This document shows positions 7,709 to 16,045 of a stretch of 64,000 nt of DNA, piece after piece; position 1 is the first letter of the stretch; each line of letters begins with the position of its first letter. A model generated the notes under the pieces. It was not told where the DNA came from, did no database searches, and saw nothing but the letters and a program-made list of their open reading frames with translations. The DNA is from Haloplanus litoreus (GTDB lineage Archaea > Halobacteriota > Halobacteria > Halobacteriales > Haloferacaceae). Made by a program: the position numbers and the translations under genes. The DNA is taken from assembly GCF_042677945.1 (NCBI RefSeq), contig NZ_JBHUDN010000014.1; one strand, 5' to 3'.

Positions 7709-10045
7709 TTAGCTTCCCACGGCCTCGGCGTCCGGTGTCGTCTCGCGTCGCTCGATCAGGCGAACCGTCACCAGCGCCGCCGGCAGGATGCCGAAGGCGG
7801 CGACGAGCGACAGGGCGATGGCGAAGACGGTGGTCAGCCCGAAGTTCGCGAGCACCGGGAACTGCGAGATGGTGAGGACGCCGAAGCCGAAGATGGTGGT
7901 GAAACTCGACCCGATCACCGGGCGAGAGAGCTTCGCCACCGCCGTCGTCGCGGCGTCGAGACGGGACTGCCCTCGTTCGGCCACCTCGTACTCGAACCGC
8001 TCGAAGACGTGGACCCCGTAGTCGATGCCGATACCGAGCGTCAACGACGACATCGTGATCGTCAACGGGTTCCAGGGGATGCCGACCAGATACATCGCTC
8101 CGGTCACCAGCAACGCGGCGCTGCCGGCGACGGCGGCGATCAGGGTCGCCGAAATCTTCAGCGACCGGAAGGCGATGGCGAGGAAGGCGAAGCCGAGCGC
8201 GAAACTCAACAGCGTCATCGGCGTCAATCCGGCGGTCACGTTCTCGATGACGTTGCGGTTGAGCACGGGCTTGCCCGTCACCTGCACCTGATCGGCCGTC
8301 GTCAGCGTGTAGTCGGCGTTGCCTTCGAACTCGTCGATCAGCGTCCGGACCGGTTCGCCCTCCACGTCGTCGACGTAGAAGGTGAGCAGGAGTTTGCTCG
8401 GAGTGTCCGAGGGATCACGAATCGCCGTTGGCCCGTCGTCGCTCGCCGCCCGTAGACTCGCGTCCAGACGGTACTGTGTCTCGGGGACCGATCCTCCGTT
8501 CTGCGTCCGCACGGCGGTCACCGGACTCATCACGGCGTTCACGTTCGGATTCTCCAGCATCAACCGCTGGTACGTGGCCACCTCCCGGAACGTCTCGGGG
8601 GTGTACGCCTGATCGGTTTCGACGACGACGTAGACGACTTTCGATCCCTCGACGGTGTCCTCTAGGCGCTCCAGATCCTCCTTGGCGTCGAGATTCTGGG
8701 GCCAGAAGTCCATCATCTGCTGGCGGGGTTCGACCTGCGGGTAGGCGTAAGCGCCCCCGGAGACCAGCAGGAAAGCGATCAGGAGCGTCACCAGCGGCCG
8801 CCCAGCGGTCACGCGGCGGGTGAGCAACCCGGTCAGGGCTTCGAGGCGGTCCTCCTCGGGCGTCCCGTCGTCGGCCGCGTCGCTCGCGCCGCCGTCGAAG
8901 CGGACCAGCAGCGCGGGCAACAGCGTCACCGAGAGGACCATGCTCGCGAAGACGCTGATGGCGCTCGTGACGCCGAACTGCTGGACCGGCGGGACTTCGG
9001 AGACCAGCAGCGAGCCGAGCCCCACGACGGTGGTACCCATCGCGATGAGGAGCGCGCGCCCGGTAGTGCGGGTCGCCATCCCCGCCGCGTCGACGGGCGA
9101 GCGGTCGCTCGCACGCTCTTCGAGGTAGCGGGTCTGGATCTGCAGGCCGTAGTCGATGCCCAGACCGAGGGCGATGGGCATCACGCCCAGCATGATGGCG
9201 TTGAAGTTGTATCCGAGGATGCCCATCGCCCCCATCATGTAGATCAGCGCGGTCATGGCCGTCCCGAGCGGCAAGAAGACGTGCCACCAGCGTTCGACCT
9301 TCGAGCGCATGACGAGGTAGACGATGCCGAAGATGAGCGCGAACGCGCCGGCGAACAGCTTGATCATCTCCGGCAACATGAGGCCGAAGGCGGCGTTTTC
9401 GAACACCGGCTGGCCGGTGACGGTGACCGACAGTCCGGGCGGGAGTGCGGCCAGCTCCGTCTCCTGCTGGACCTGCCGGTAGACGATGTCGGAACCGCGT
9501 TCGGGCAGCAGTCGCCCCCGGTCGAAGGTGTCGACCTCACCGTAGTCGACGAGGATGATGGTCGTTCCGGACTCGGGGACGACCTGCGACCGGAGGCCGG
9601 CCATCTCGGGGTTCCGAGCAGTGGCGCGGTCTAGGGCTCGGCGGACGCCGTCCTCCGTCTCCGGAATCGCGCCACCGTTACCCGCCCGTACCAGGTCCGC
9701 GAGGCTGGTCACCCGATTCGTCTCGTCGAGTGTCGTGTAGCCCCGGTCGAGACGGTCGATGGCCCGGATCGTCTCGGGGTCGTACAGTTGGTCGGACTCG
9801 ACGACGACGAAGACGTTGTTACCGGTCTCGAAGTCGTCTTTCAGGGACGCCCACTCCTCGGCGGTCTGGGAGTCGTCGTCGATGTAGAGGGTCATCCCCA
9901 TGCTCATCTGGAGCGAGGTAGCCGCGATGCCCCCAGAGACGAGCACTAGGAGGACGACCACGGCGACGACGGGTCGGGGATCGCTGGCGCTCCGCCGGCC
10001 CAGCGATTCGAGTCCGTCCCTGACGCGGGTTCCGATGTCCGACAT
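7709..10045 (-). CDS. RND superfamily exporter (MMPL type)
   Basis: This 778-residue protein has two repeated halves, each with one N-terminal membrane helix, a large extracellular domain and a bundle of about five helices. The conserved TM4/TM10 motifs GLGLGIDYGLQI and GIGIDYGVHV carry the acidic residues of proton relay. MMPL-type RND proteins move lipids or hydrophobic compounds using the proton or ion gradient. The secreted COG1361 protein encoded directly upstream, with no bases between stop and start, is a recurrent haloarchaeal partner. Confidence 0.88.
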   Translation of the reverse strand: MSDIGTRVRDGLESLGRRSASDPRPVVAVVVLLVLVSGGIAATSLQMSMGMTLYIDDDSQTAEEWASLKDDFETGNNVFVVVESDQLYDPETIRAIDRLDRGYTTLDETNRVTSLADLVRAGNGGAIPETEDGVRRALDRATARNPEMAGLRSQVVPESGTTIILVDYGEVDTFDRGRLLPERGSDIVYRQVQQETELAALPPGLSVTVTGQPVFENAAFGLMLPEMIKLFAGAFALIFGIVYLVMRSKVERWWHVFLPLGTAMTALIYMMGAMGILGYNFNAIMLGVMPIALGLGIDYGLQIQTRYLEERASDRSPVDAAGMATRTTGRALLIAMGTTVVGLGSLLVSEVPPVQQFGVTSAISVFASMVLSVTLLPALLVRFDGGASDAADDGTPEEDRLEALTGLLTRRVTAGRPLVTLLIAFLLVSGGAYAYPQVEPRQQMMDFWPQNLDAKEDLERLEDTVEGSKVVYVVVETDQAYTPETFREVATYQRLMLENPNVNAVMSPVTAVRTQNGGSVPETQYRLDASLRAASDDGPTAIRDPSDTPSKLLLTFYVDDVEGEPVRTLIDEFEGNADYTLTTADQVQVTGKPVLNRNVIENVTAGLTPMTLLSFALGFAFLAIAFRSLKISATLIAAVAGSAALLVTGAMYLVGIPWNPLTITMSSLTLGIGIDYGVHVFERFEYEVAERGQSRLDAATTAVAKLSRPVIGSSFTTIFGFGVLTISQFPVLANFGLTTVFAIALSLVAAFGILPAALVTVRLIERRETTPDAEAVGS

Positions 10046-11635
10046 TTACAGGCCCAGGAAGTCCAGGATGGACGAGAGTAGCCCACCCCGCCGGTCGGTC
10101 ACCTCGACGGCGGTCGATTCGACGTCCGAGACGACCGTCCGGCCGAAGCTGTTGTCGTACTTGACGGTCGTGTCGATGGAGTAGGTCTTGGGCGTGGCCG
10201 CACCCTCGACGCTCACGGTGAAGGTGACCGTCTTCGACTCGCCCGGACCGAGTTCACCGACGTACGCCGTGTCGTCGTCGGTCTCGAACGGCGTGTTGGC
10301 GTTGAGCCGAGCCACGGCGTCGGTCATCGTGCCCTCGCCGGTGTTGGTGACGGTCACCTCGATAGTCTCCGTCGATCCGGCGGCCACCGTCGGCGACCCC
10401 GACGTGTCGATAGTCATCTCCGGACCGACCACGACGGGGACGGTCCGCGGGTCGCTCTCGACGGTCTCACGGTAGGCGTCCTCGTAGGCGACGGTAAACT
10501 CGAGCGGGTAGTCCTGCGCGATGGCCCGGTCCGCGACTTCGAGTTTGAACCTCGCAGTCGCCGTCTCACCGGGATCGAGTGTGCCGAGACTCGCACTCGT
10601 CGAGAGCGGCGAGAACGGCTCCATGGGCGCCAGGAGGGCACGGGCGTCCGTCACCGGTCGATCTCCGGTGTTGGTCACCGACAGCGTCACCGCGCCCATC
10701 GAGTCCACGTAGAGGTCGGTACTCGTCGCCGAGAGGTCGAACGTCGGCGCGTCCTCGATGGTCACCTGCCCGGTGCGGATCTGTGACTCGCGGACCACGC
10801 CGTTGCTGTCCTCGTACCGCAGTCGGAAGGGGACGGCGTAGGTGTCCACCGACTCCGTCTCGGTGACACCGACGCGGAACGAAGCCGTCGCCGTCTCACC
10901 GGGGTCGAGGGTGCCGAGCGACAGGCCGTTGGTCCGCGGGGTCAACTGGTCGCTCGCCTCGATCAGCAGGTCGGCGTCGGTGGCCGTCTCGGACCCCTCG
11001 TTGCGGACGGTCACCTCGACGCGGCCGTCCTCCTTGGCGTAGAGATTCTCGCCGCTGACGGATTCGATACCGAGTCGGACTGCGGGTTCGATCCGGACGG
11101 TCACGTACTTGCGGACGGTGACGTCCCGACGGGTGACGAACGTCTCCTCGTCGTCGACGCTGACGGCCCTGACGTACTGGTAGTCGAGGACGACGGGAAT
11201 TCGGTAGGTCCCGGGCGTGGCGTTCTCGGATACCTCGAGTTCGAGCGCCGCGGTCCGTTGGCCGTCCGGCGAGATGGTCCCGACGGACTGCTCACCCGTC
11301 CGGAGGGTCACGGGAGCGTTCGCCGATTCGAAGGTGGCGGTCGTCGCCATCGCCGCTCCCGGTGTCACGCCCGCCGTCCGGAACGCCGAGGCGATGTCGG
11401 ACACCTTCCCCTCGGTGTTCGTCACGGACGTCCCGCGGTTCTGGATGCCTACTTGGAGGGTCGTCGTCTCCCCGGGGACGAGGACGTTCGACCCTTGCGT
11501 CGACGTCGTCAGTTCGGGCTCCTGATTCTCGCTGTATCTCGCCGCAGCGACCGGCGTCGCGACGGCCGACGAGACCAGCAACAGCGTCACCAACGCCACG
11601 AAAGCGGCGCGAGCGGTCTGGGTGTCGAATCTCAT
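10046..11635 (-). CDS. secreted COG1361 (NEW3-like) repeat protein, RND partner
   Basis: The 529-residue protein has a signal peptide (hydrophobic residues 10-28, cut near ATPVAAA) followed by four or five Ig-like repeats. Each repeat has the LDPGETATA(S/R)F pattern and an NTG or NRG turn, for example near residues 150-350. The open frame continues far upstream to 12814, but that part is antisense to the flavin oxidoreductase, so ATG 11635 is the real start. COG1361 proteins are extracellular and often sit beside MMPL exporters, where they may act as a periplasm-like adaptor. Confidence 0.8.
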   Translation of the reverse strand: MRFDTQTARAAFVALVTLLLVSSAVATPVAAARYSENQEPELTTSTQGSNVLVPGETTTLQVGIQNRGTSVTNTEGKVSDIASAFRTAGVTPGAAMATTATFESANAPVTLRTGEQSVGTISPDGQRTAALELEVSENATPGTYRIPVVLDYQYVRAVSVDDEETFVTRRDVTVRKYVTVRIEPAVRLGIESVSGENLYAKEDGRVEVTVRNEGSETATDADLLIEASDQLTPRTNGLSLGTLDPGETATASFRVGVTETESVDTYAVPFRLRYEDSNGVVRESQIRTGQVTIEDAPTFDLSATSTDLYVDSMGAVTLSVTNTGDRPVTDARALLAPMEPFSPLSTSASLGTLDPGETATARFKLEVADRAIAQDYPLEFTVAYEDAYRETVESDPRTVPVVVGPEMTIDTSGSPTVAAGSTETIEVTVTNTGEGTMTDAVARLNANTPFETDDDTAYVGELGPGESKTVTFTVSVEGAATPKTYSIDTTVKYDNSFGRTVVSDVESTAVEVTDRRGGLLSSILDFLGL

Positions 11636-11776
11636 TGTTGTGCCCGATATACACAATACCCACTGATAAGCTCGTCGTTTCAGGGCGTTTTCGGCGGTCG
11701 TTAGTTCGAACAATCCACACAACTGTGTCGCCAGCGTGGTTCCGGTTTCGACACGCGTATCGCCGTCGATGTCCAA

Positions 11777-12886
11777 GTGTCGGCCGTGACAGCCGATCTG
11801 TTCGCGCCGCTGGAACTCCGTGGTATCGAGATTCCGAACCGCGTGATGGTCTCGCCGATGTGCCAGTACTCGTGTGAGGGCCGGGACGGCCTGCCGACCG
11901 ACTGGCACCACACCCACCTCGTCAGTCGCGCCGTCGGTGGCGCGGGTCTCGTCATGACCGAGGCGACGGCCGTCGAGGCTCGGGGACGGATCACGCCCCA
12001 CGACCTCGGTATCTGGAGCGACACCCACGCGGACGCGCTCGCGGAAATCACGGCGTCGATCCGGGAGAACGGGAGCGTACCCGGCATCCAACTGGCTCAC
12101 GCCGGCCGCAAGGCCTCGAAGACCCGTCCCTGGGAGGGGAGCGACCCGCTCACCGGCGACGAGGGCTGGGAGACCGTCGCTCCCTCGGCCGTTCCGTGGC
12201 CCTACGAGGACGGCGAGACGGCGGTTCGGGAGCTGTCGATCGAAGATATCGACGGGGTGATCCAGTCGTTCGTCGCCGCCGCCGAACGCGCCCGCGAGGC
12301 CGGCTTCGGCGTCGCCGAGATTCACGCCGCCCACGGCTATCTCCTCCACGAGTTCCTCTCGCCGGTGACCAACCACCGCGAGGACGACTACGGCGGCGAT
12401 TTCGAGGGCCGGACCCGTCTGCTCCGCGAAATCGCCCGCGAGATTCGTGCCGTCTGGCCCGACGAGAACCCCCTGTTCGTCCGAATCTCCGCGACCGACT
12501 GGCTCGACGACCGCGAGTCCTGGACCGTCGAGGACTCCATCCGCCTGGCCGACGACCTCGCTCCACTCGGCGTCGACCTGATCGACGTGAGTGCCGGTGG
12601 CGTCCACCCCGATCAGCACATTCCGTCGACCGGGCCGGGGTATCAGGAACGCTACGCGCGTCGGATCAAACAGGAGTCGAGCGAAGACGTCGCCGTCGGC
12701 GCCGTCGGCGGCATCACGACGGCCGATCAGGCCGACGCCCTGATTCGGAACGGCCGTGGGGATCTGGCCATCGTCGGCCGCGAGCACCTCCGCGACCCGT
12801 ACTTCGCGCTTCACGCGGCACGGGAACTCGACCGCCTCGACGCCGACGGCATCGAGATCCCGATCCAGTACGACCGCGCCTTCTAG
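11777..12886 (+). CDS. NADH:flavin oxidoreductase, Old Yellow Enzyme (YqjM class)
   Basis: This 369-residue TIM-barrel flavoprotein has SPMCQYS near residue 26, whose Cys and Tyr typify YqjM-type enzymes. It also has the FMN and substrate site HAAHGYLLHEFLSP near 180 and GVHPDQHIPS downstream. It reduces activated C=C bonds of enones with NAD(P)H. The start is GTG; a second GTG nine bases later is possible. Its stop codon overlaps the convergent DUF2088 gene in CTAG. Confidence 0.88.
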   Translation: MSAVTADLFAPLELRGIEIPNRVMVSPMCQYSCEGRDGLPTDWHHTHLVSRAVGGAGLVMTEATAVEARGRITPHDLGIWSDTHADALAEITASIRENGSVPGIQLAHAGRKASKTRPWEGSDPLTGDEGWETVAPSAVPWPYEDGETAVRELSIEDIDGVIQSFVAAAERAREAGFGVAEIHAAHGYLLHEFLSPVTNHREDDYGGDFEGRTRLLREIAREIRAVWPDENPLFVRISATDWLDDRESWTVEDSIRLADDLAPLGVDLIDVSAGGVHPDQHIPSTGPGYQERYARRIKQESSEDVAVGAVGGITTADQADALIRNGRGDLAIVGREHLRDPYFALHAARELDRLDADGIEIPIQYDRAF

Positions 12887-14211
12887 CGGGCCGGCGTGGG
12901 TGCGGCGAACTCGCCGTCGTCGTCGAACGCCAGTTCTTCGGGTTCGGCGACCACCCGCAGATCGTCGCGGTCACGCGCCGCCTCGATCAGGGGCGCGGAG
13001 GCGTAACACCGCTGCAGTCGCATCGTGTCGGTGACGCGCAGGACGCGCGCCTCGTCGCCGGCGACCGGGCCGATGGTGCCGAGGGCGCCCTGTAGTCCGG
13101 CGCGGTCGTTCTCGACGACCGGCGGCAGGCGAACGCCGCGGACGGTACTCGCCGTGATGGCGTTGATGAGTGCCTTCGACCAGTCGAGGGCCTCCTCGAC
13201 GTCGCGGTGGACGAAGTCGGCCTGTCCCATCCCCATCGCGTTCCCCTTCGTCTTCTCGGTGAGTCCGCGGAGGAAGATTCGCTTTACCTCGGGGGACTCG
13301 GGTTCGGGTTCGTTGATCGTGAAGTGCCGACGGCCGGTGACGTTCGTGTCCATCCCCTGTCCGCTCACGTCCTTGCCGATCCGGTCGACGACCAACACGT
13401 CCAGGTCGTCGAAGGGAAGCGTCGGCATCCGGTCGTAGGCCGTCTCTAGGAGGTCGCGCTCGCGTTTCAGGAACCCCGACGCGGGTACCCCTTCGACGAT
13501 CGTCGTGTCGTCGTGTTCGTCCTCGACGATGGCGACGCCGCCGGCGACCGGGAGGGCGTCGAGCAACTGGCTCGCGATTTCGGGGAGCATGTTCCGGAGG
13601 CTCCAGTCGACCGCCCAGTCGTGGGCCATCTTCGCTCCCTTCTGTTTCCCCATGCCGATGACGAGCATCTTCGAGAGGCCGCTCTCCACCTCGCCGCCGA
13701 AGTCGGTGTGGGGCTTGATCCGGTTGACCATCACGATGCCGTCGGCGGCGACGGCGTTTTCGTCGGCGTACACCGGCACGCCGCGTTCCGGCGTCTCGCC
13801 CACCGTCTCTACCGCCATCGTCGCCCGAATCTCACAGCCGACCGTCTCCTCGCTCACGCCGAGGGTCGCCAGTTTCTCGCGCTGTCCCTCGGCGGTCGCG
13901 CCGCCGTGACTTCCCATCGCGGGGAAGACGAAGGGTTCGTACCCCGCCTCACTGACGCCGGCGACGACGCCACGGACGATGGCGCCGAGATTCGCGATGC
14001 CGCGACTGCCGGCGCCGATAGCCACCTCGCCACCCTCGGGGACGGCCGAGAAGTCGAGCGACTGGACCGCCGACGCCGCCCGTGCCTCGATTTCGTCGGT
14101 CGGAATCGGATCGGTCTCCCAGACCTGTTCGACGACGCCCATCCGCGGCACGGCGACGTCGCCGACGGCCTTCCGGACGGTGTCCTCGGGAACGACGAGG
14201 GAGTCTGTCAT
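12883..14211 (-). CDS. DUF2088 (LarA N-terminal-like) protein
   Basis: This 442-residue protein contains RIKPHTDFGGEVESGLSKMLVIGMGKQKGA (near 170-200, quoted in part as IKPHT and MGKQKGA), a lactate-racemase (LarA)-like signature carrying conserved His and Lys residues. The open frame extends to 14355, but ATG 14211 is the natural start because the extension runs into the rpl11 gene. No larBCE nickel-cofactor genes are nearby, so lactate racemization is not supported. Likely a racemase or epimerase-like enzyme of unknown substrate. Confidence 0.75.
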   Translation of the reverse strand: MTDSLVVPEDTVRKAVGDVAVPRMGVVEQVWETDPIPTDEIEARAASAVQSLDFSAVPEGGEVAIGAGSRGIANLGAIVRGVVAGVSEAGYEPFVFPAMGSHGGATAEGQREKLATLGVSEETVGCEIRATMAVETVGETPERGVPVYADENAVAADGIVMVNRIKPHTDFGGEVESGLSKMLVIGMGKQKGAKMAHDWAVDWSLRNMLPEIASQLLDALPVAGGVAIVEDEHDDTTIVEGVPASGFLKRERDLLETAYDRMPTLPFDDLDVLVVDRIGKDVSGQGMDTNVTGRRHFTINEPEPESPEVKRIFLRGLTEKTKGNAMGMGQADFVHRDVEEALDWSKALINAITASTVRGVRLPPVVENDRAGLQGALGTIGPVAGDEARVLRVTDTMRLQRCYASAPLIEAARDRDDLRVVAEPEELAFDDDGEFAAPTPAR

Positions 14212-14260
14212 ACGGTGCCGGTAGCGCGGACGTGGAAAAGAAACCCGCGGTTGTGTCCGC

Positions 14261-14749
14261 CTACGCTGCCGCTTCGTCCGCGAACTGATCGTCGTACTCG
14301 CCCTCGTCGATACGCTCTTTGAACTGCCGGGGGTCGTTCCCCTCGATGGTGACACCGAGCGTGACGCAGGTGCCGACGACTTCCTTCGCGGCGTTCTTCA
14401 GGTCGTAGGCGAGCAGGTCGGACCGCTTCTGCTCGGCGATTTTCTGCACCTGCTCGACGGTGAGGTCGGCGACGAAGTTCTCCTGTGGTTCGCCGCTCCC
14501 CGTCTCGAAGCCGGCCTCGTCCTTGATGAGTTCGGCCGTCGGCGGGACACCCACTTCGATGGTGAAGGAGCCGTCGTCCTCGTACTCGACGGTGACGGGG
14601 ACTTCCATGCCGTCGAACGCGTCAGTCTCGTCGTTGATCTGCTGTACGACGGCCTGCACGTCGACGGGCGTCGGACCGAGTTCCGGCCCGAGCGGCGGGC
14701 CGGGCGTGGCCTCGCCGCCGGGAACGAGCACTTCGATAGTTCCAGCCAT
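14261..14749 (-). CDS. rpl11: 50S ribosomal protein L11
   Basis: This 162-residue protein starts MAGTIEVLVPGGEATPGPPLGPELG, the rRNA- and factor-binding N-terminal domain of L11, and ends with the archaeal C-terminal extension. A TATA-like CGTTAAAAGT at 14780-14771 lies about 25 bases before the ATG, implying a nearly leaderless transcript. It stands alone here, separated from rpl1 by ten genes. Confidence 0.97.
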   Translation of the reverse strand: MAGTIEVLVPGGEATPGPPLGPELGPTPVDVQAVVQQINDETDAFDGMEVPVTVEYEDDGSFTIEVGVPPTAELIKDEAGFETGSGEPQENFVADLTVEQVQKIAEQKRSDLLAYDLKNAAKEVVGTCVTLGVTIEGNDPRQFKERIDEGEYDDQFADEAAA

Positions 14750-14811
14750 ACCTCATCACATCCGGGGACGACTTTTAACGGTTTTCTTTCGGTTCACGGT
14801 GTCACAGCCCC

Positions 14812-15873
14812 TCACACGTCGACCGCGAAGTCGTCAATCGTCCCCGCTCGCTCCGCCATCGCCCCCAGCACGGCCCCGAGATCCCGGAGGTCCGTCTCGT
14901 CGATCACTTCGACCGGCGTGTGCATGTAACGGTTTGGTAGCCCGAGGTTCAGCGACGGCGTCCCACCGCGGGCCGTGTAGAAGGCGTCGGCGTCGGTGCC
15001 GGTGCGCGTCCCCGTCGCCTGCATCTGCACGTCGACGTCCACGTCTGCGGCGGCATCCCGTGCAACCTCCACGAGGACGGGGTGGTTGGCACTTCCCCGC
15101 GACACGACGGGTCCCTCGCCGAGTTCGACCGGGCCACGCTCCTTGTCCGGAATCCCCGGCGAATCCGTCGCGTGGGTCACGTCCACGGCGACGACGGCGT
15201 CCGGCGAGAGGTCGAACCCGACCATCTGCGCGCCCTGTAGTCCCACCTCCTCCTGGATCGTACTCACGGCGTACACCGTCGCGCCGACGTCGGCCTCGAC
15301 CGCCCGCCGCAACCCCTCGGCGGCCGCCCAGACGCCGATCCGGTTGTCGAGGCCACGGGCCGCCAGCCGCGACCCGTGGAGTTCCTCGACCGTCGTCGAG
15401 AACGTGACCGGGTCACCGACCGAGACGAGCGATTCGGCCTCCTTGGCGTCGGTCGCGCCCACGTCGACGTACTGCTCGCCGATGTCGTCGTAGCTCTCCT
15501 CGCCCGTCTCACGCAGGTGGATCGCCGTCTGTCCGATCACGCCCGCCACCGGTTCGTCGCCGTGGATCGTCACGTGTTGGCCCTTCGAGACGGTGCGGTC
15601 GGCGCCGCCGATGGGGCCGATGCGGACGTAGCCGTCGTCGTCGATCCGGCGGACGATGAACCCGATTTCGTCGGCGTGACCCGCCATCGCGAACGCCGTC
15701 TCGCCGCCGTGATGGATGGCCACCGCGTTGCCGTAGTCGTCCGTACGAACCTCGTCGGCGAAGTTGCTCACGTAGTCCAGCCAGACACGCTGGCCGCGCG
15801 TCTCGAACCCCGAGGGACTCGGCGTCCCGAGGAGTCGGTCCAAAAAAGCCCGGCGGTCCGGTTCGAGCGTCAT
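14812..15873 (-). CDS. M42-family metallopeptidase (aminopeptidase/endoglucanase-like)
   Basis: This 353-residue cytosolic peptidase has the two-metal site expected for M42. AGHADEIGF (His and general region near 65-73), GLDNRIG (bridging Asp near 175), IQEEVGLQGAQ (catalytic Glu pair near 205) and AVDVTHATD (Asp near 230) are all present. M42 enzymes form large tetrahedral aminopeptidase assemblies and finish peptide breakdown after the proteasome. It precedes L11 on the same strand. Confidence 0.9.
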   Translation of the reverse strand: MTLEPDRRAFLDRLLGTPSPSGFETRGQRVWLDYVSNFADEVRTDDYGNAVAIHHGGETAFAMAGHADEIGFIVRRIDDDGYVRIGPIGGADRTVSKGQHVTIHGDEPVAGVIGQTAIHLRETGEESYDDIGEQYVDVGATDAKEAESLVSVGDPVTFSTTVEELHGSRLAARGLDNRIGVWAAAEGLRRAVEADVGATVYAVSTIQEEVGLQGAQMVGFDLSPDAVVAVDVTHATDSPGIPDKERGPVELGEGPVVSRGSANHPVLVEVARDAAADVDVDVQMQATGTRTGTDADAFYTARGGTPSLNLGLPNRYMHTPVEVIDETDLRDLGAVLGAMAERAGTIDDFAVDV

Positions 15874-15957
15874 GTGTGCGGGTACGGGAGCGCGAGCAAG
15901 AACCCAGCGATCCGGTGCGGGACGACGACCGTCACTCCCCCGCGATCCGTCGGCTCA

Positions 15958-16045
15958 CTCGTGCGGACCGGTGGAAGTCAGTGCCGGGGATTCGTCGACC
16001 CGTCCCGGCAAACCACCGGTAACCAGTTACTACACACCGTATCAG
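15958..16045 (-). repeat. copy B of the CTGATACGG 3'-end repeat
   Basis: An 88-bp element read on the minus strand. CTGATACGG at 16045-16037 contains the stop codon of the HerA-like gene, and the far end carries CCGGTCCGCACGAG. The interior shares long matches with the copy near 31.4 kb (CCGGTGGTT, GACTTCC and CGGTCCG in the same order). Confidence 0.65.

Noticed and set aside
11636..12814. N-terminal extension of the COG1361 frame to 12814
   Set aside because: It lies opposite the Old Yellow Enzyme gene, and the signal peptide at 11635 fixes the true start.
16019..16030. GTAACCAGTTAC as another Mo/W operator
   Set aside because: The arms are only two bases apart instead of the spacing at tupA and moaA, and it lies inside repeat copy B, which explains it.
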